From Paraburkholderia sartisoli (GTDB lineage Bacteria; Pseudomonadota; Gammaproteobacteria; Burkholderiales; Burkholderiaceae), in contig NZ_FNRQ01000003.1 of assembly GCF_900107685.1 (NCBI RefSeq), positions 124,001-188,000 of the forward strand: a DNA stretch of 64,000 nt. Direction: 5' to 3'. The position numbers and the translations under genes were made by a program. This document shows, piece after piece, positions 54,580 through 63,976 of the stretch (position 1 is its first letter; the number at the start of each line of letters is the position of its first letter). The notes beneath the pieces are model-generated. The model worked only from the letters and a program-made list of their open reading frames with translations. It ran no database searches and was not told the DNA's origin.

Positions 54580-54656
54580 GTGTCTCCTTCGTTTCTGGCT
54601 GGGTCTGCGAAAGGCAATCGCTGCCGGTGTTCGTGTCGGTGCAAAGAGAGCCCGCG

Positions 54657-55253
54657 TTACATCGAACGCCGGTCCAGCATGGCGCGGGCGATGGTGCCGG
54701 CGTCCACGTATTCGAGTTCGCCGCCGACCGGCACGCCACGCGCGAGCCGCGTCACGGCAAGTCCGCGCGCCTTCAGCGTCTGGCCAAGGTAATGCGCGGT
54801 CGCCTCGCCTTCGTTGGTGAAATTGGTTGCGAGCACGACTTCCTTGACGACGCCGTCCGACGCGCGCTTCACCAGCCGGTCGAAATGAATCTCCTTCGGG
54901 CCGATGCCGTCGAGCGGACTGAGCCGCCCCATCAGCACGAAATAGAGACCGCGGTAGGTCATCGTCTGCTCGAGCATGATCTGGTCAGCCGGCGTTTCGA
55001 CGACGCACAGCAACGCCGGATCGCGCTCCTCATCGAGACAGACGTCGCAGATCCGCGCCTCGGTGAACGTGTTGCACTTCTCGCAATGCTGGAGATGTTC
55101 GGTCGCGAACAGCAGCGAGCGGCCGAGCTTTTCGGCGCCGTCGCGATCGTGCTGCATCAGGTGATACGCCATGCGTTGCGCGGATTTGGGCCCGACTCCG
55201 GGCAGCGCGCGCAGCGCTTCGACGAGCGCCGACAGGGCGGAAGGTTGTTTCAT
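54657..55253 (-). CDS. recR: Recombination mediator RecR
   Basis: A 198-residue RecFOR-pathway protein. Helix-hairpin-helix [20 protein letters not shown], zinc finger [16 protein letters not shown], and a Toprim domain starting at [11 protein letters not shown]. It loads RecA at gaps with RecO. Last gene of dnaX-ybaB-recR, the conserved bacterial order. Confidence 0.97.
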   Translation of the reverse strand: MKQPSALSALVEALRALPGVGPKSAQRMAYHLMQHDRDGAEKLGRSLLFATEHLQHCEKCNTFTEARICDVCLDEERDPALLCVVETPADQIMLEQTMTYRGLYFVLMGRLSPLDGIGPKEIHFDRLVKRASDGVVKEVVLATNFTNEGEATAHYLGQTLKARGLAVTRLARGVPVGGELEYVDAGTIARAMLDRRSM

Positions 55254-55368
55254 GCGAAATCGGCGTCGTCAAAAAAGCAAGGCGAAAGTGCTGCGGGTCG
55301 TGCTTCAGGTCGTTCACGGGTTCACTGGTGCGTCCCGTTACCTGACCCGCGAAGCTGACGCTGCCGGA

Positions 55369-55695
55369 TCAGAACGGCAGCTTGAATCCCGGCGGCAGCG
55401 GCAGGCCCGACGTCATGCCGCCCATCTTTTCCTGCGCGGTGGCTTCGGCCTTGCGCACGGCATCGTTGAACGCGGCGGCAACGAGGTCTTCGAGCATGTC
55501 CTTGTCGTCGGCGAGGAGGCTCGGATCGATCGACACGCGGCGCACGTCGTTCTTGCAGGTCATCGTCACCTTGACGAGGCCCGCGCCCGACTGTCCTTCG
55601 ACTTCGATCAGCGCGAGCTGCTCCTGCATCTTCTTCATGTTTTCCTGCATCTGCTGGGCCTGCTTCATCAGCCCGGCGAGTTGACCTTTCATCAT
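55369..55695 (-). CDS. ybaB: YbaB/EbfC nucleoid-associated protein
   Basis: A 108-residue dimeric DNA-binding protein. The tweezer-like fold is shown by [39 protein letters not shown] and [27 protein letters not shown] 7 bases before the ATG at 55695. Between dnaX and recR, 84 bp after dnaX. Confidence 0.95.
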   Translation of the reverse strand: MMKGQLAGLMKQAQQMQENMKKMQEQLALIEVEGQSGAGLVKVTMTCKNDVRRVSIDPSLLADDKDMLEDLVAAAFNDAVRKAEATAQEKMGGMTSGLPLPPGFKLPF

Positions 55696-55779
55696 GGCAT
55701 GCTCCTTCTTGATCGTTTGAAATTCAGGGGTCTGGCGGCGGCGCTTCGTATCAACCGCGCCTTTCGATGTGTGTTCAGT

Positions 55780-58329
55780 TCAATGCGAGGCGGATGCGTT
55801 GCCGGCCGCGCCCTGCCCGGCGTCCGGCGCGATCGGCCGGATCGAATCCGGCACGATGCTCGCGCCGAAATCGCGGATCAGCGATTGCACGAACGGATCC
55901 TGCCGGATCTCACGTTCCGCGTCCTGCTGGCGCTGCGCGCGTGCCGCGGCATCGAGCGCGGCGGCCGTGCGGCGCGCGGCGCCCACTTCGACCTGCACGT
56001 CGACCGTCTTGCCGAGGCGTTCGGCGAGCGCCGCTTTCAGCTTCGCGACCTGCGCTGCGTCCGCGTATTGCTGCACCGGGACGTTCAACCGGAGCGTCGT
56101 GCCGTCGAGCGACATCAGTTCGCTGTTGAACGCCAGCTGATACGAAATGCCCTTCAGCGGCAGGCCGACGGCAAACGCGGGCCAGTCGCCCTCGAAGCCG
56201 ATGGCGTCGAGCGGAACGGCGGGCGGCAGCGGACGCGTGTCGACGACGGGCGCGGGTTCTTTTGCAGCGGGCGCAAGACGCACGTCGTCGGGACCGCTGT
56301 CGAAGACGGGCATGTAGCCGTCATCGGGCGGCGCGAAAAACGCATCGTCCGACGACATCGGCATGTAGTCGTCTGGCGGCATGTCGTCCCACGGCGGGAC
56401 GGACGAGCCACCCTGATTGCCGTTGTTACGCGCTTGCGGCTGGGCGGCCGGCTCGCGCGTGGGCGCGGCGTCCTGCGCGCGGCGCGGCGCGGCGGGCGCC
56501 GGGACCGGGACGTTGACGCGCGGCGCCGGCTTCGGCGTGGCGGCTTTCGGCGCAGGCGCTGCTGCGGCCGGTGCGGCGGCACGGCCACGGTCGGACGATA
56601 CTTTCAGGCCCGCGCTGCGCAGCACGTCGAGCGCCGCGCTCGCGCCGCCGGCGCGGCGCGGCGCGGCCGCGGATTCCTGTTGCTGCAGCGAGGCCGCTGC
56701 GGTTTCGTTCGGCGTCACGCTGGAAACGGGCGCGGGCGTGGCCGCAACGGCTGTTTGTTCTGGCGCACGAATCACAGGTTCGCTGTCGGCCGGCGCGCGA
56801 GTGTCTTCGTCGGCCCGCACGGCAGGATTCGCCGAAGCAGAGGCCTCGACAGCGTGTGCGTCTTCGTGCGCGACTGGTTCCGGTGATGCGACATTGGCTG
56901 GCGCTTCGTTCGCAACCGGCTCAAGGGCGACGCTTCTGGCGACAGCGTCGGCCGCAACCGGCGCCACATTCGCCTTCACAGTAACGACCGCATCGACCTT
57001 GTCTTGCACGTCGCCGGTCGCAACATCCGCAGCCACAACCGACGCCGGTCGCGCACCGCTATCAGACTGGGCACTCGCCGGCTCACGACCTGCGGGCGCC
57101 ACCGCGTCCGCTGCCGTCCTCACGTCATTCGCCGCGACACCTTGCCGGGCAGTCGCCATGGGCGCGGCCGTCCGCGAAGCCGCCGCTGCACCGGCTCCAG
57201 CCGGTCGCGTAGCGGGCGCGACGCCACCACCACCGCCGCCATTCGGCGCCAGTTCGAACGCGAGCATCCGCAGGAGCGTCATCGTGAAACCGGCGTATTC
57301 GTCGGGCGCGAGACCGAGTTCGCCGCGCCCCACGGTCGCGATCTGATAGAAAAGCTGAACCTGCTCCGGGCTCAACATCTCGGCGAACCGGCGGATATCG
57401 CCCGCTTCCGGCCATTCGTCCAGCACGGACGAAGGCGCGAATTGCGCCCAGCCGACCCGGTGCAGCAGACTCGCGAGATCCTGCAGCGCCGTCGAAAACG
57501 ACAGGCTGCGCAGCGCCATTTCGTCGGCGACCGCCAGCACACCCGCGCCGTCGCCCGCGGCGAGTGCGTCGAGCAGGCGAATCAGATAGCTCTGGTCGAG
57601 CGCGCCGAGCATGCCGCGCACGGCTTCCTCGGTGACCTGGTTAGCCGAATAGGCGATCGCCTGATCGGTCAATGAAAGCGCATCGCGCATCGAACCGTCG
57701 GCCGCGCGCGCGAGCAGACGCAGCGCCTGCGGCTCGGACGGGATTTTTTCCTCGCCGAGAATCCGTTCGAGATGCGAGACGATGTGCCCCGAAGGCATCT
57801 GCTTCAGATTGAACTGCAGACAGCGCGAGAGCACCGTCACGGGAATCTTCTGCGGATCGGTCGTCGCGAGGATGAACTTGACGTGCGAAGGCGGCTCCTC
57901 CAGCGTCTTCAACATCGCGTTGAAGGCGTGGTTCGTGAGCATGTGTACTTCGTCGATCATGTAGACCTTGAAGCGCGCGTCGACCGGCGCGTAGACCGCG
58001 CGCTCGAGCAGCGCCGCCATCTCGTCGACGCCGCGATTGCTCGCCGCGTCCATCTCGACATAATCGACAAAACGGCCTTCATCGATCTCGCGGCACGCGC
58101 GGCACACGCCGCACGGCGTCGCGGTCACGCCGGTCTCGCAGTTGAGCGCCTTGGCGAAAATCCGCGACAGCGTCGTCTTGCCGACGCCCCGGGTTCCGGT
58201 AAACAGATAGGCGTGATGCAGACGCCCGCCGTCGAGCGCGTGCGTGAGCGCGCGCACCACGTGCTCCTGTCCGACGAGCGACGCGAAATCCTTCGGCCGC
58301 CACTTGCGTGCGAGAACTTGATAGGTCAT
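55780..58329 (-). CDS. dnaX: DNA polymerase III subunits gamma/tau
   Basis: An 849-residue clamp-loader ATPase. Walker A GTRGVGKTTL, zinc module CGVCRACREI, DEVHML (sensor/Walker B) and LATTDPQKIPVTVLSR are in the AAA+ part (1-370). An Ala/Pro/Val-rich linker of about 270 residues follows, then a tau C-terminal domain (WPAFAVGLPLKG onward) for polymerase binding. I saw no consensus A-run slippery site at the position used in E. coli, so a short gamma form is not predicted. It is transcribed after the 4.5S RNA gene. Confidence 0.96.
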   Translation of the reverse strand: MTYQVLARKWRPKDFASLVGQEHVVRALTHALDGGRLHHAYLFTGTRGVGKTTLSRIFAKALNCETGVTATPCGVCRACREIDEGRFVDYVEMDAASNRGVDEMAALLERAVYAPVDARFKVYMIDEVHMLTNHAFNAMLKTLEEPPSHVKFILATTDPQKIPVTVLSRCLQFNLKQMPSGHIVSHLERILGEEKIPSEPQALRLLARAADGSMRDALSLTDQAIAYSANQVTEEAVRGMLGALDQSYLIRLLDALAAGDGAGVLAVADEMALRSLSFSTALQDLASLLHRVGWAQFAPSSVLDEWPEAGDIRRFAEMLSPEQVQLFYQIATVGRGELGLAPDEYAGFTMTLLRMLAFELAPNGGGGGGVAPATRPAGAGAAAASRTAAPMATARQGVAANDVRTAADAVAPAGREPASAQSDSGARPASVVAADVATGDVQDKVDAVVTVKANVAPVAADAVARSVALEPVANEAPANVASPEPVAHEDAHAVEASASANPAVRADEDTRAPADSEPVIRAPEQTAVAATPAPVSSVTPNETAAASLQQQESAAAPRRAGGASAALDVLRSAGLKVSSDRGRAAAPAAAAPAPKAATPKPAPRVNVPVPAPAAPRRAQDAAPTREPAAQPQARNNGNQGGSSVPPWDDMPPDDYMPMSSDDAFFAPPDDGYMPVFDSGPDDVRLAPAAKEPAPVVDTRPLPPAVPLDAIGFEGDWPAFAVGLPLKGISYQLAFNSELMSLDGTTLRLNVPVQQYADAAQVAKLKAALAERLGKTVDVQVEVGAARRTAAALDAAARAQRQQDAEREIRQDPFVQSLIRDFGASIVPDSIRPIAPDAGQGAAGNASASH

Positions 58330-58533
58330 CCGGAAATTGTATCAGCAACGATGATGCGCAAAGACGAATCGGAACGACCCGACGACAGGCTGCCGCTTCA
58401 TTGTATTTTGCTAACGAATCGATAGCAGAAAACCAGGGACGGCAGTCGACCGGAACGCAAAACGTGGAAGCGAAAACGCGGGAGCAGACAGAACCAGCAG
58501 AGAGGAAAAACGCGAACTGCGGAAAGGAGGAAG

Positions 58534-58633
58534 GTGACGAGCCCGACCCTCGGCACTGGCGGAAAACGGCTGTGGCTGCTTCGTTCCCGACCTGACCAGG
58601 TTGACCATCCCTCCATGCGAGGAGGCCCGTCAC
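58534..58633 (-). ncRNA. ffs: 4.5S RNA (SRP RNA, small bacterial type)
   Basis: On the minus strand the segment holds the SRP core CAGGTCGGGAACGAAGCAG (58576-58594) with the GGAA-type tetraloop and the symmetric/asymmetric loop residues. The ends pair (GTGACGGGCC at 58633-58624 with GGCTCGTCAC), giving about 100 nt. A -10 TAGAAT (58639-58644) fits initiation at about 58633. It binds Ffh for co-translational targeting. Ends set by the helix; each could move a few bases. Confidence 0.92.
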
Positions 58634-58644
58634 GAAGCATTCTA

Positions 58645-59064
58645 TCACCGGTCGCCGCATAACGCGACTCCTGATGGCGGCGAAACGCGCGACGATCAGC
58701 ACACAGCGCCCTGCCGCCGTGCGTTCATCGCTCTTGTATTTACTTGCGCGCGTCACCAGATAAGCACTGAAGCAGCACACCGTGCAAATGCACAGACCGA
58801 TGTGGAACAGACGTTACGAAACGCCAGGGATCGGCATATTGCCCTGCCGGCATCACTACTATCACCACCGGCAACGCATAGCGATTTAGGCTAAACTGGC
58901 GTACGAATGACCCGTAACGTCACGGTCTGCGGCGCGTCCATCGGGTAGTGCCGAAGGGTGTCCCGCCAGGCGATGAATGCGGCGAGGCGAACAGAAGTTT
59001 TCCTGGTTTGATGTATCGTGGCGAGCCATCAGGGCGACCGCGATCCGATAGAGGTATTCATACA
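58645..59064. other. Divergent region between ffs and trxA
   Basis: About 420 bp with no convincing gene; a rightward frame at 58601-58894 looks like a shadow. Includes the trxA promoter, which I cannot place with confidence. Confidence 0.4.
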
Positions 59065-59391
59065 ATGAGCGAACAAATCAAGCATATCAGCGACGCATCG
59101 TTCGAACAGGACGTCGTCAAATCCGACAAACCCGTGCTGCTCGACTTCTGGGCCGAATGGTGCGGACCGTGCAAGATGATCGCGCCGATCCTCGACGAAG
59201 TCGCGAAGGACTACGCGGATCGCCTGCAGATCGCCAAGATCAATGTCGACGAGCATCAATCCACGCCGGTCAAGTTCGGCGTGCGCGGCATCCCCACGCT
59301 GATCCTCTTCAAGAACGGCGCGGTTGCTGCCCAGAAGGTCGGCGCGCTGTCGAAGTCGCAACTCACCGCGTTCCTCGACGGCAATCTTTAA
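59065..59391 (+). CDS. trxA: Thioredoxin 1
   Basis: A 108-residue cytoplasmic disulfide reductase: [12 protein letters not shown] with C33 and C36, buried D27, and cis-proline in [13 protein letters not shown] at 59051-59054 supports the ATG at 59065; the 39-codon upstream extension is not protein-like. Just upstream of rho, the usual proteobacterial order. A strong hairpin separates the two. Confidence 0.97.
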   Translation: MSEQIKHISDASFEQDVVKSDKPVLLDFWAEWCGPCKMIAPILDEVAKDYADRLQIAKINVDEHQSTPVKFGVRGIPTLILFKNGAVAAQKVGALSKSQLTAFLDGNL

Positions 59392-59410
59392 GCCGGTCTT
59401 GTGATGCGCC

Positions 59411-59448
59411 CGGGGCGCGTTGTTGTCACCGGACAACAACGCGCCCCG
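59411..59448 (+). terminator. trxA terminator hairpin
   Basis: A perfect 17-bp stem (CGGGGCGCGTTGTTGTC, 59411-59427, with 59432-59448) and a 4-base loop; only a short T-run follows. Confidence 0.7.
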
Positions 59449-59489
59449 TGAACAGGCTTTTCCGCTGCACAGGCGGAATCCGGCATGTG

Positions 59490-59604
59490 CTATGCTAGAA
59501 TCAATTAAACGTCGAAAAGACGTGTAAGTCCCTGAGCGGTTCCGCTCACTTCTCCTCCCAGATTCCATTTCGTCGCACCTTCTCCTCCCCGGCGGGTTCT
59601 CCGT
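59490..59604 (+). promoter_or_regulatory. rho promoter and C-rich leader
   Basis: Possible -10 TAGAAT (59496-59501), then hairpins CGTC/GACG (59510-59522) and GAGCG/CGCTC (59534-59547). Two identical CTTCTCCTCCC blocks (59549-59559 and 59579-59589) lie exactly 30 bp apart. C-rich, G-poor stretches are typical of Rho-binding sites, and rho is autogenously attenuated in E. coli. Confidence 0.5.
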
Positions 59605-60867
59605 ATGCATTTATCCGAGCTTAAGACTCAGCACGTGTCCGAATTGATCGAGATGGCCAATGGCCTCGAGATCGAAAGTGCCAATCGCCTGCGCAAGCAG
59701 GAACTGATGTTCGCCATTCTTAAAAAGCGCGCCAAGGCAGGCGACACGATCTTCGGCGACGGCACGCTCGAAGTGCTGCCGGACGGTTTCGGCTTCCTCC
59801 GCTCACCGGAAACGTCGTATCTCGCGAGCACGGACGATATCTATATCAGTCCGTCGCAGATCCGCCGCTTCAACCTGCACACCGGCGACACGATCGAAGG
59901 CGAAGTCCGCACGCCGAAAGACGGCGAGCGCTATTTCGCGCTGGTGAAGGTCGACAAGGTCAACGGCCAGCCGCCCGAAGCCTCGAAGCACAAGATCATG
60001 TTTGAAAACCTGACGCCGCTTCACCCGAACAAGGTGATGCTGCTCGAGCGCGAAATGCGCGGCGAGGAAAACGTCACGGGCCGCATCATCGACATGATCT
60101 CGCCGATCGGCAAGGGCCAGCGCGGCCTGCTCGTCGCCTCGCCGAAGTCGGGCAAGACCGTGATGCTGCAGCACATCGCGCACGCGATCAAACAGAACCA
60201 TCCGGATATCGTGCTGTTCGTGCTGCTGATCGACGAACGTCCGGAAGAAGTGACCGAAATGCAGCGTTCGGTAGCCGGCGAAGTGATCGCCTCCACGTTC
60301 GACGAACCGGCCGCGCGCCACGTGCAGGTCGCCGAAATGGTGATCGAAAAGGCCAAGCGCCTCGTCGAAATGAAGAACGACGTCGTGATTCTGCTCGACT
60401 CGATCACGCGTCTCGCGCGTGCGTACAACACGGTTGTGCCGGCCTCGGGCAAGGTGCTCACCGGCGGTGTCGACGCCAACGCGCTGCAACGTCCGAAGCG
60501 TTTCTTCGGCGCGGCCCGTAATATCGAGGAAGGTGGCTCGCTCACCATCATCGGCACGGCGCTGATCGAAACCGGCAGCCGCATGGACGACGTGATCTAC
60601 GAAGAATTCAAGGGCACCGGCAACATGGAAGTACACCTTGAGCGCCGTCTTGCTGAAAAGCGCGTGTACCCTTCGATCAACCTGAACAAGTCGGGCACGC
60701 GCCGCGAAGAGCTGCTGATCAAGCCCGAAGTGCTGCAGAAGATCTGGGTGCTGCGCAAGTTCATCCACGACATGGACGAAGTCGAATCGATGGAATTCCT
60801 GCTCGACAAGATTCGCCAGACGAAGAGCAACTCCGAGTTCTTCGACATGATGCGTCGCGGCAGCTGA
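59605..60867 (+). CDS. rho: Transcription termination factor Rho
   Basis: A 420-residue hexameric RNA helicase. N-terminal Rho_N ([19 protein letters not shown]), cold-shock RNA-binding domain ([19 protein letters not shown]), and RecA-type motor with Walker [19 protein letters not shown], Walker [17 protein letters not shown] and the Q/R loops ([22 protein letters not shown]). Length and motifs are standard. Ends in an intrinsic terminator. Confidence 0.98.
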   Translation: MHLSELKTQHVSELIEMANGLEIESANRLRKQELMFAILKKRAKAGDTIFGDGTLEVLPDGFGFLRSPETSYLASTDDIYISPSQIRRFNLHTGDTIEGEVRTPKDGERYFALVKVDKVNGQPPEASKHKIMFENLTPLHPNKVMLLEREMRGEENVTGRIIDMISPIGKGQRGLLVASPKSGKTVMLQHIAHAIKQNHPDIVLFVLLIDERPEEVTEMQRSVAGEVIASTFDEPAARHVQVAEMVIEKAKRLVEMKNDVVILLDSITRLARAYNTVVPASGKVLTGGVDANALQRPKRFFGAARNIEEGGSLTIIGTALIETGSRMDDVIYEEFKGTGNMEVHLERRLAEKRVYPSINLNKSGTRREELLIKPEVLQKIWVLRKFIHDMDEVESMEFLLDKIRQTKSNSEFFDMMRRGS

Positions 60868-60893
60868 GTTTAGCGTTCCGCAGCAGGCATCAG

Positions 60894-60929
60894 AAAACCG
60901 TCCGCGTTCATTCGCGGGCGGTTTTTTTT
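60894..60929 (+). terminator. Intrinsic terminator of rho
   Basis: AAAACCGTCCGCG / CGCGGGCGGTTTT stem (one G-U/T-G pair), 6-base loop and a run of eight Ts. Confidence 0.92.
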
Positions 60930-60956
60930 CGTCCGCGGATCGCGCCGGGTTGCAAC

Positions 60957-60987
60957 CTGTACGTATACGTGTACGTTGAACTATAAT
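60957..60987 (+). promoter_or_regulatory. Probable merR-MFS promoter/operator
   Basis: Consensus TATAAT at 60982-60987 is preceded by the palindrome ACGTATACGT (60961-60970) and a further GTACGT (60971-60976). Dyads placed before the -10 are typical MerR-family operators. A clear -35 is not visible, consistent with an activator-dependent or regulated promoter. Confidence 0.5.
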
Positions 60988-61019
60988 GCGACGCAGACTC
61001 CGAACGTCCCCGCGCCGCC

Positions 61020-61568
61020 ATGCCGAGTGAAGAAAGCCCCAACCTGCTGACCGTTCGCGATGCGGCGAAACGCCTGAACGTCACCCCGCGCACGCTCAAA
61101 TACTACGAAGAGCGTGGACTCGTCACGCCAACCCGCAGCGAAGGCCGCTATCGTCTCTATGACGACGACGATCTCGAACGTTTCGCCCGCATCCTGCGTT
61201 TCCGGGCGCTGGGATTCTCGCTACAGGGCATCACGGAGATGCTCAAGCGTCCGCTAGAAACCGTCGAAGGCGGACGCAACCGCTACTCCACGCAATCCCT
61301 GCTGGAAATCCGCGACGCGCTCGCGCAACGGGTCGACGCGCTCAATGCGCGCATCGATTCGGCGCGCCGTGAGCTGAAGGAAGTGCAAAACCTCAAAGCC
61401 GAACTCGGCGACGACCTCGATTACGTGCAACGCCGGCTTGCCGGCGAAAGCGCCGATGCACTCCTCGCGCAACGCAACGCGGCCGGCCTGAAAAAGAAAG
61501 CGCAGGCGTCGTCGGGCGCGGCGGTGAGGCTCAGCAAGAAAGCCCCTCCCGGAGACGACGCCGCATGA
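61020..61568 (+). CDS. MerR family transcriptional regulator
   Basis: A 182-residue regulator. The N-terminal winged HTH (LLTVRDAAKRLNVTPRTLKYYEERGLVTPTRSEGRYRLY) is followed by the second HTH half (DLERFARILRFRALGFSLQGITEML), a coiled-coil dimer helix and a Lys/Ala tail. No metal-binding cysteines, so it is a non-metal MerR, possibly drug- or metabolite-responsive. Its stop overlaps the MFS start (ATGA), so the two form one unit. Confidence 0.92.
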   Translation: MPSEESPNLLTVRDAAKRLNVTPRTLKYYEERGLVTPTRSEGRYRLYDDDDLERFARILRFRALGFSLQGITEMLKRPLETVEGGRNRYSTQSLLEIRDALAQRVDALNARIDSARRELKEVQNLKAELGDDLDYVQRRLAGESADALLAQRNAAGLKKKAQASSGAAVRLSKKAPPGDDAA

Positions 61569-63121
61569 GCGCGGCCTCCTCACGCGTGCCGCTTTTCGGC
61601 GCCACGAAGCTGCGCGGCGATTTCTTTCCGTGGGTGCTGGCGCTCGTCACCGGTCTCGACTATTTCGACAACGCGATCTTCTCGTTCTTCGCGAGCTATA
61701 TCGCGGGCGGGATCAACGCGTCGCCGGATGAGCTCGTGTGGTCGTCGAGTGCGTACGCGGTCGCGGCCGTGCTCGGCATCCTGCAACAGCAATGGTGGGT
61801 CGAGCGCTTTGGCTACAGGCGCTACGTGGCCGGCTGCATGCTGCTGTTTTCGGCGGGCGCAGTCGCCGCGGCGTTGTGCGAAACATCGTTCCAGCTGGCG
61901 TTCGCGCGCGGCTTCCAGGGTTACTTCATCGGTCCGATGATGGGCACCTGCCGCATCCTGATCCAGATCAGTTTCACGCCACAGCAGCGGGCCGGCGCGA
62001 CGCGCGCCTTTCTCATCCTGATCGTGCTCGGCAGCGCGCTTGCGCCGCTCGCCGGCGGGCAGCTCGTCGCGCATTTCGACTGGCGCGCGCTCTTCATGTG
62101 CAGCGCGCCGGCAGGTGTCCTGTTCGCCGGCCTCGCGCTGCTCGCGTTGCCGGACTCGGGCAACCTCCTGCCGGAAGAACGCGGCGCATCGCACTTCTGG
62201 CCGTACATCATCTTCGCCCTCGCACAGGGCGCGCTGCAGATCGTCATGCAGCAGGTGCGCTACCAGCTCTTCAGCGCGTCGCCGGGTCTGATCATGCTGA
62301 CAGTCGCGGGTATCGTCGGGCTCGCGTGGTTTGCGTACCAGCAGTGGCATCATCCGTCGCCGCTGATGCGGCTCAATGCGTTGCGCGAAAAGACCTTCCA
62401 GGTCGGCCTCGTGCTGTACATGTTCTATTACTACGAATCCACCGGCTTCAGTTACCTGGTGTCGCGCTTTCTCGAACAGGGGCTCGGTTATCCCGTGGAA
62501 AATGCGGGGCGGCTCGTCGGCGTCACCTCGCTGATCTCGTCGACAGCGCTCTTCGTCTACCTGCGCTACGCAAAGCTGCTGCCGCGCAAGAAGTGGATCA
62601 TCGTGCCGGGCTTCGCCATTGCCGCGCTGGTCGCGGCGTGGATGGCGCATATGCCGCCTGACGTCGACCAGCGCGCGCTGATCGGTCCGCTGCTGCTGCG
62701 CGGCCTGCTGCTGCTTTTCATCGTTCTGCCGGTGGCCAACCTGACGTTCAGGATCTTCGCGATCGAAGAGTTCACGCACGGCTACCGGCTGAAGAACGTC
62801 GTGCGCCAGTTGACGATTTCATTTGCGACGGCGTCGGTCATCATCGTCGAGCAGCACCGGCGGGCATTGCATCAGTCGCGCCTCGCCGAATTCGCGAATC
62901 CGTACAATCCAGTGTTCCAGAGCACGATCGCGACGTTGACGAGCGGTTTCGCCGCCGCTGGACGTTCAATCAGCGAAGCGCATGCGCTGGCGGTAGTTCA
63001 GGTGAGCCGGATGCTGGAGCAGCAGGCGAGTTTCCTTGCGTCGCTGGACGGCTTCTATTTTCTGATCGGCGTGGCCGTCTGCGGCGGAATCTTCGCCGCG
63101 TGGCAAAAACAGATCGACTGA
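61565..63121 (+). CDS. MFS transporter
   Basis: A 518-residue polytopic inner-membrane protein with about 14 hydrophobic segments, in the DHA2-like size class. Typical elements are FFASYIAGGINASPDELVWSSSAYAVAAVLG (TM1-2) and AFARGFQGYFIGPMMGTCRIL. Translationally coupled to the MerR gene, so it is probably an efflux pump induced by the compound that MerR senses. Substrate unknown. No membrane-fusion or outer-membrane partner is adjacent. Confidence 0.9.
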   Translation: MSAASSRVPLFGATKLRGDFFPWVLALVTGLDYFDNAIFSFFASYIAGGINASPDELVWSSSAYAVAAVLGILQQQWWVERFGYRRYVAGCMLLFSAGAVAAALCETSFQLAFARGFQGYFIGPMMGTCRILIQISFTPQQRAGATRAFLILIVLGSALAPLAGGQLVAHFDWRALFMCSAPAGVLFAGLALLALPDSGNLLPEERGASHFWPYIIFALAQGALQIVMQQVRYQLFSASPGLIMLTVAGIVGLAWFAYQQWHHPSPLMRLNALREKTFQVGLVLYMFYYYESTGFSYLVSRFLEQGLGYPVENAGRLVGVTSLISSTALFVYLRYAKLLPRKKWIIVPGFAIAALVAAWMAHMPPDVDQRALIGPLLLRGLLLLFIVLPVANLTFRIFAIEEFTHGYRLKNVVRQLTISFATASVIIVEQHRRALHQSRLAEFANPYNPVFQSTIATLTSGFAAAGRSISEAHALAVVQVSRMLEQQASFLASLDGFYFLIGVAVCGGIFAAWQKQID

Positions 63122-63124
63122 CCC

Positions 63125-63976
63125 ATGCTCTCGAAACTCACCCACTGGTTCGACTCCCGCCGCCGCGACCGCGCGCTGCGCACGCACGCGATCCCCGATG
63201 CGCTATGGGAATCCACGCTCGCGGGCCTGCCCTTTCTGGCGCACCTCGAAGCCGCCGATCTTGTGCGCCTGCGCGAGCTGACGAGCCTTTTCATCGCGCA
63301 AAAGTCGTTTTCGACCGCGCACGAACTCGAACTGACGGACGCGATGACGGTCGCCATCGCGGCGCAGGCGTCGCTGCCGGTGCTGAACCTGAGCCTCGAT
63401 CTTTATCGCGGCTGGGTGGGCGTGATCGTCTACCCCGGCGAGTTCGTGATCCGCAAAACGGTGGAAGACGAAGACGGCGTGGTCCATGAAATCGAGCAGG
63501 ACGCAAGCGGCGAGGCGTGGGAAGGCGGCCCGGTCGTGCTGTCGTGGGAAGACGCGCAGATGACCGACGGCACGGATGCCTACAACGTCGTCATTCACGA
63601 GTTCGCGCACAAGATCGACATGCTGACGGGCGAAGCCGACGGCCACCCGCCGCTTTTTCGCCGCTGGCACGCGCCGCTCGACGCCACCGCATGGGCCGAC
63701 GTGTTCGACACAGCCTACGACCAGTTCTGCGCGAAGGTCGACGGCATATCCGAGCGGCGCTGGGCGCGCTTCGAGCGCGATTCGCTGATCGACCCGTACG
63801 CGGCCGATCATCCGTCGGAGTTTTTTGCCGTGTGCAGCGAGGCGCTCTTCGTGCAGCCGCGGGCGTTCGAAGCCGAATATCCCGAGCTTTATCGCCTTCT
63901 GGCCCGCTTTTACCGGCAGGATCCGGCTCGTGTGGGCGCGTTATTGCCGGAAACCAGCCCTGTTCCCGCGAAATAG
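63125..63976 (+). CDS. mtfA: Zinc metallopeptidase MtfA (M90)
   Basis: A 283-residue peptidase homologous to MtfA (YeeI), which binds the repressor Mlc and so affects glucose PTS expression in E. coli. Catalytic HExxH in NVVIHEFAHKIDMLTG, with the downstream glutamate in EFFAVCSEALFVQP as the third ligand. Starts three bases after the MFS stop codon, so likely co-transcribed. Complete within the window. Confidence 0.92.
   Translation: MLSKLTHWFDSRRRDRALRTHAIPDALWESTLAGLPFLAHLEAADLVRLRELTSLFIAQKSFSTAHELELTDAMTVAIAAQASLPVLNLSLDLYRGWVGVIVYPGEFVIRKTVEDEDGVVHEIEQDASGEAWEGGPVVLSWEDAQMTDGTDAYNVVIHEFAHKIDMLTGEADGHPPLFRRWHAPLDATAWADVFDTAYDQFCAKVDGISERRWARFERDSLIDPYAADHPSEFFAVCSEALFVQPRAFEAEYPELYRLLARFYRQDPARVGALLPETSPVPAK

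Noticed and set aside
57740..57760. A6-run in dnaX as a frameshift signal
   Set aside because: It is near residue 195 in the AAA+ domain, far from the E. coli shift position, with no downstream stem noted; ordinary Lys codons.
58601..58894. 97-codon plus-strand frame downstream of the 4.5S RNA locus
   Set aside because: It overlaps the ffs promoter, is His/Thr/Ala-rich and has no ribosome site.
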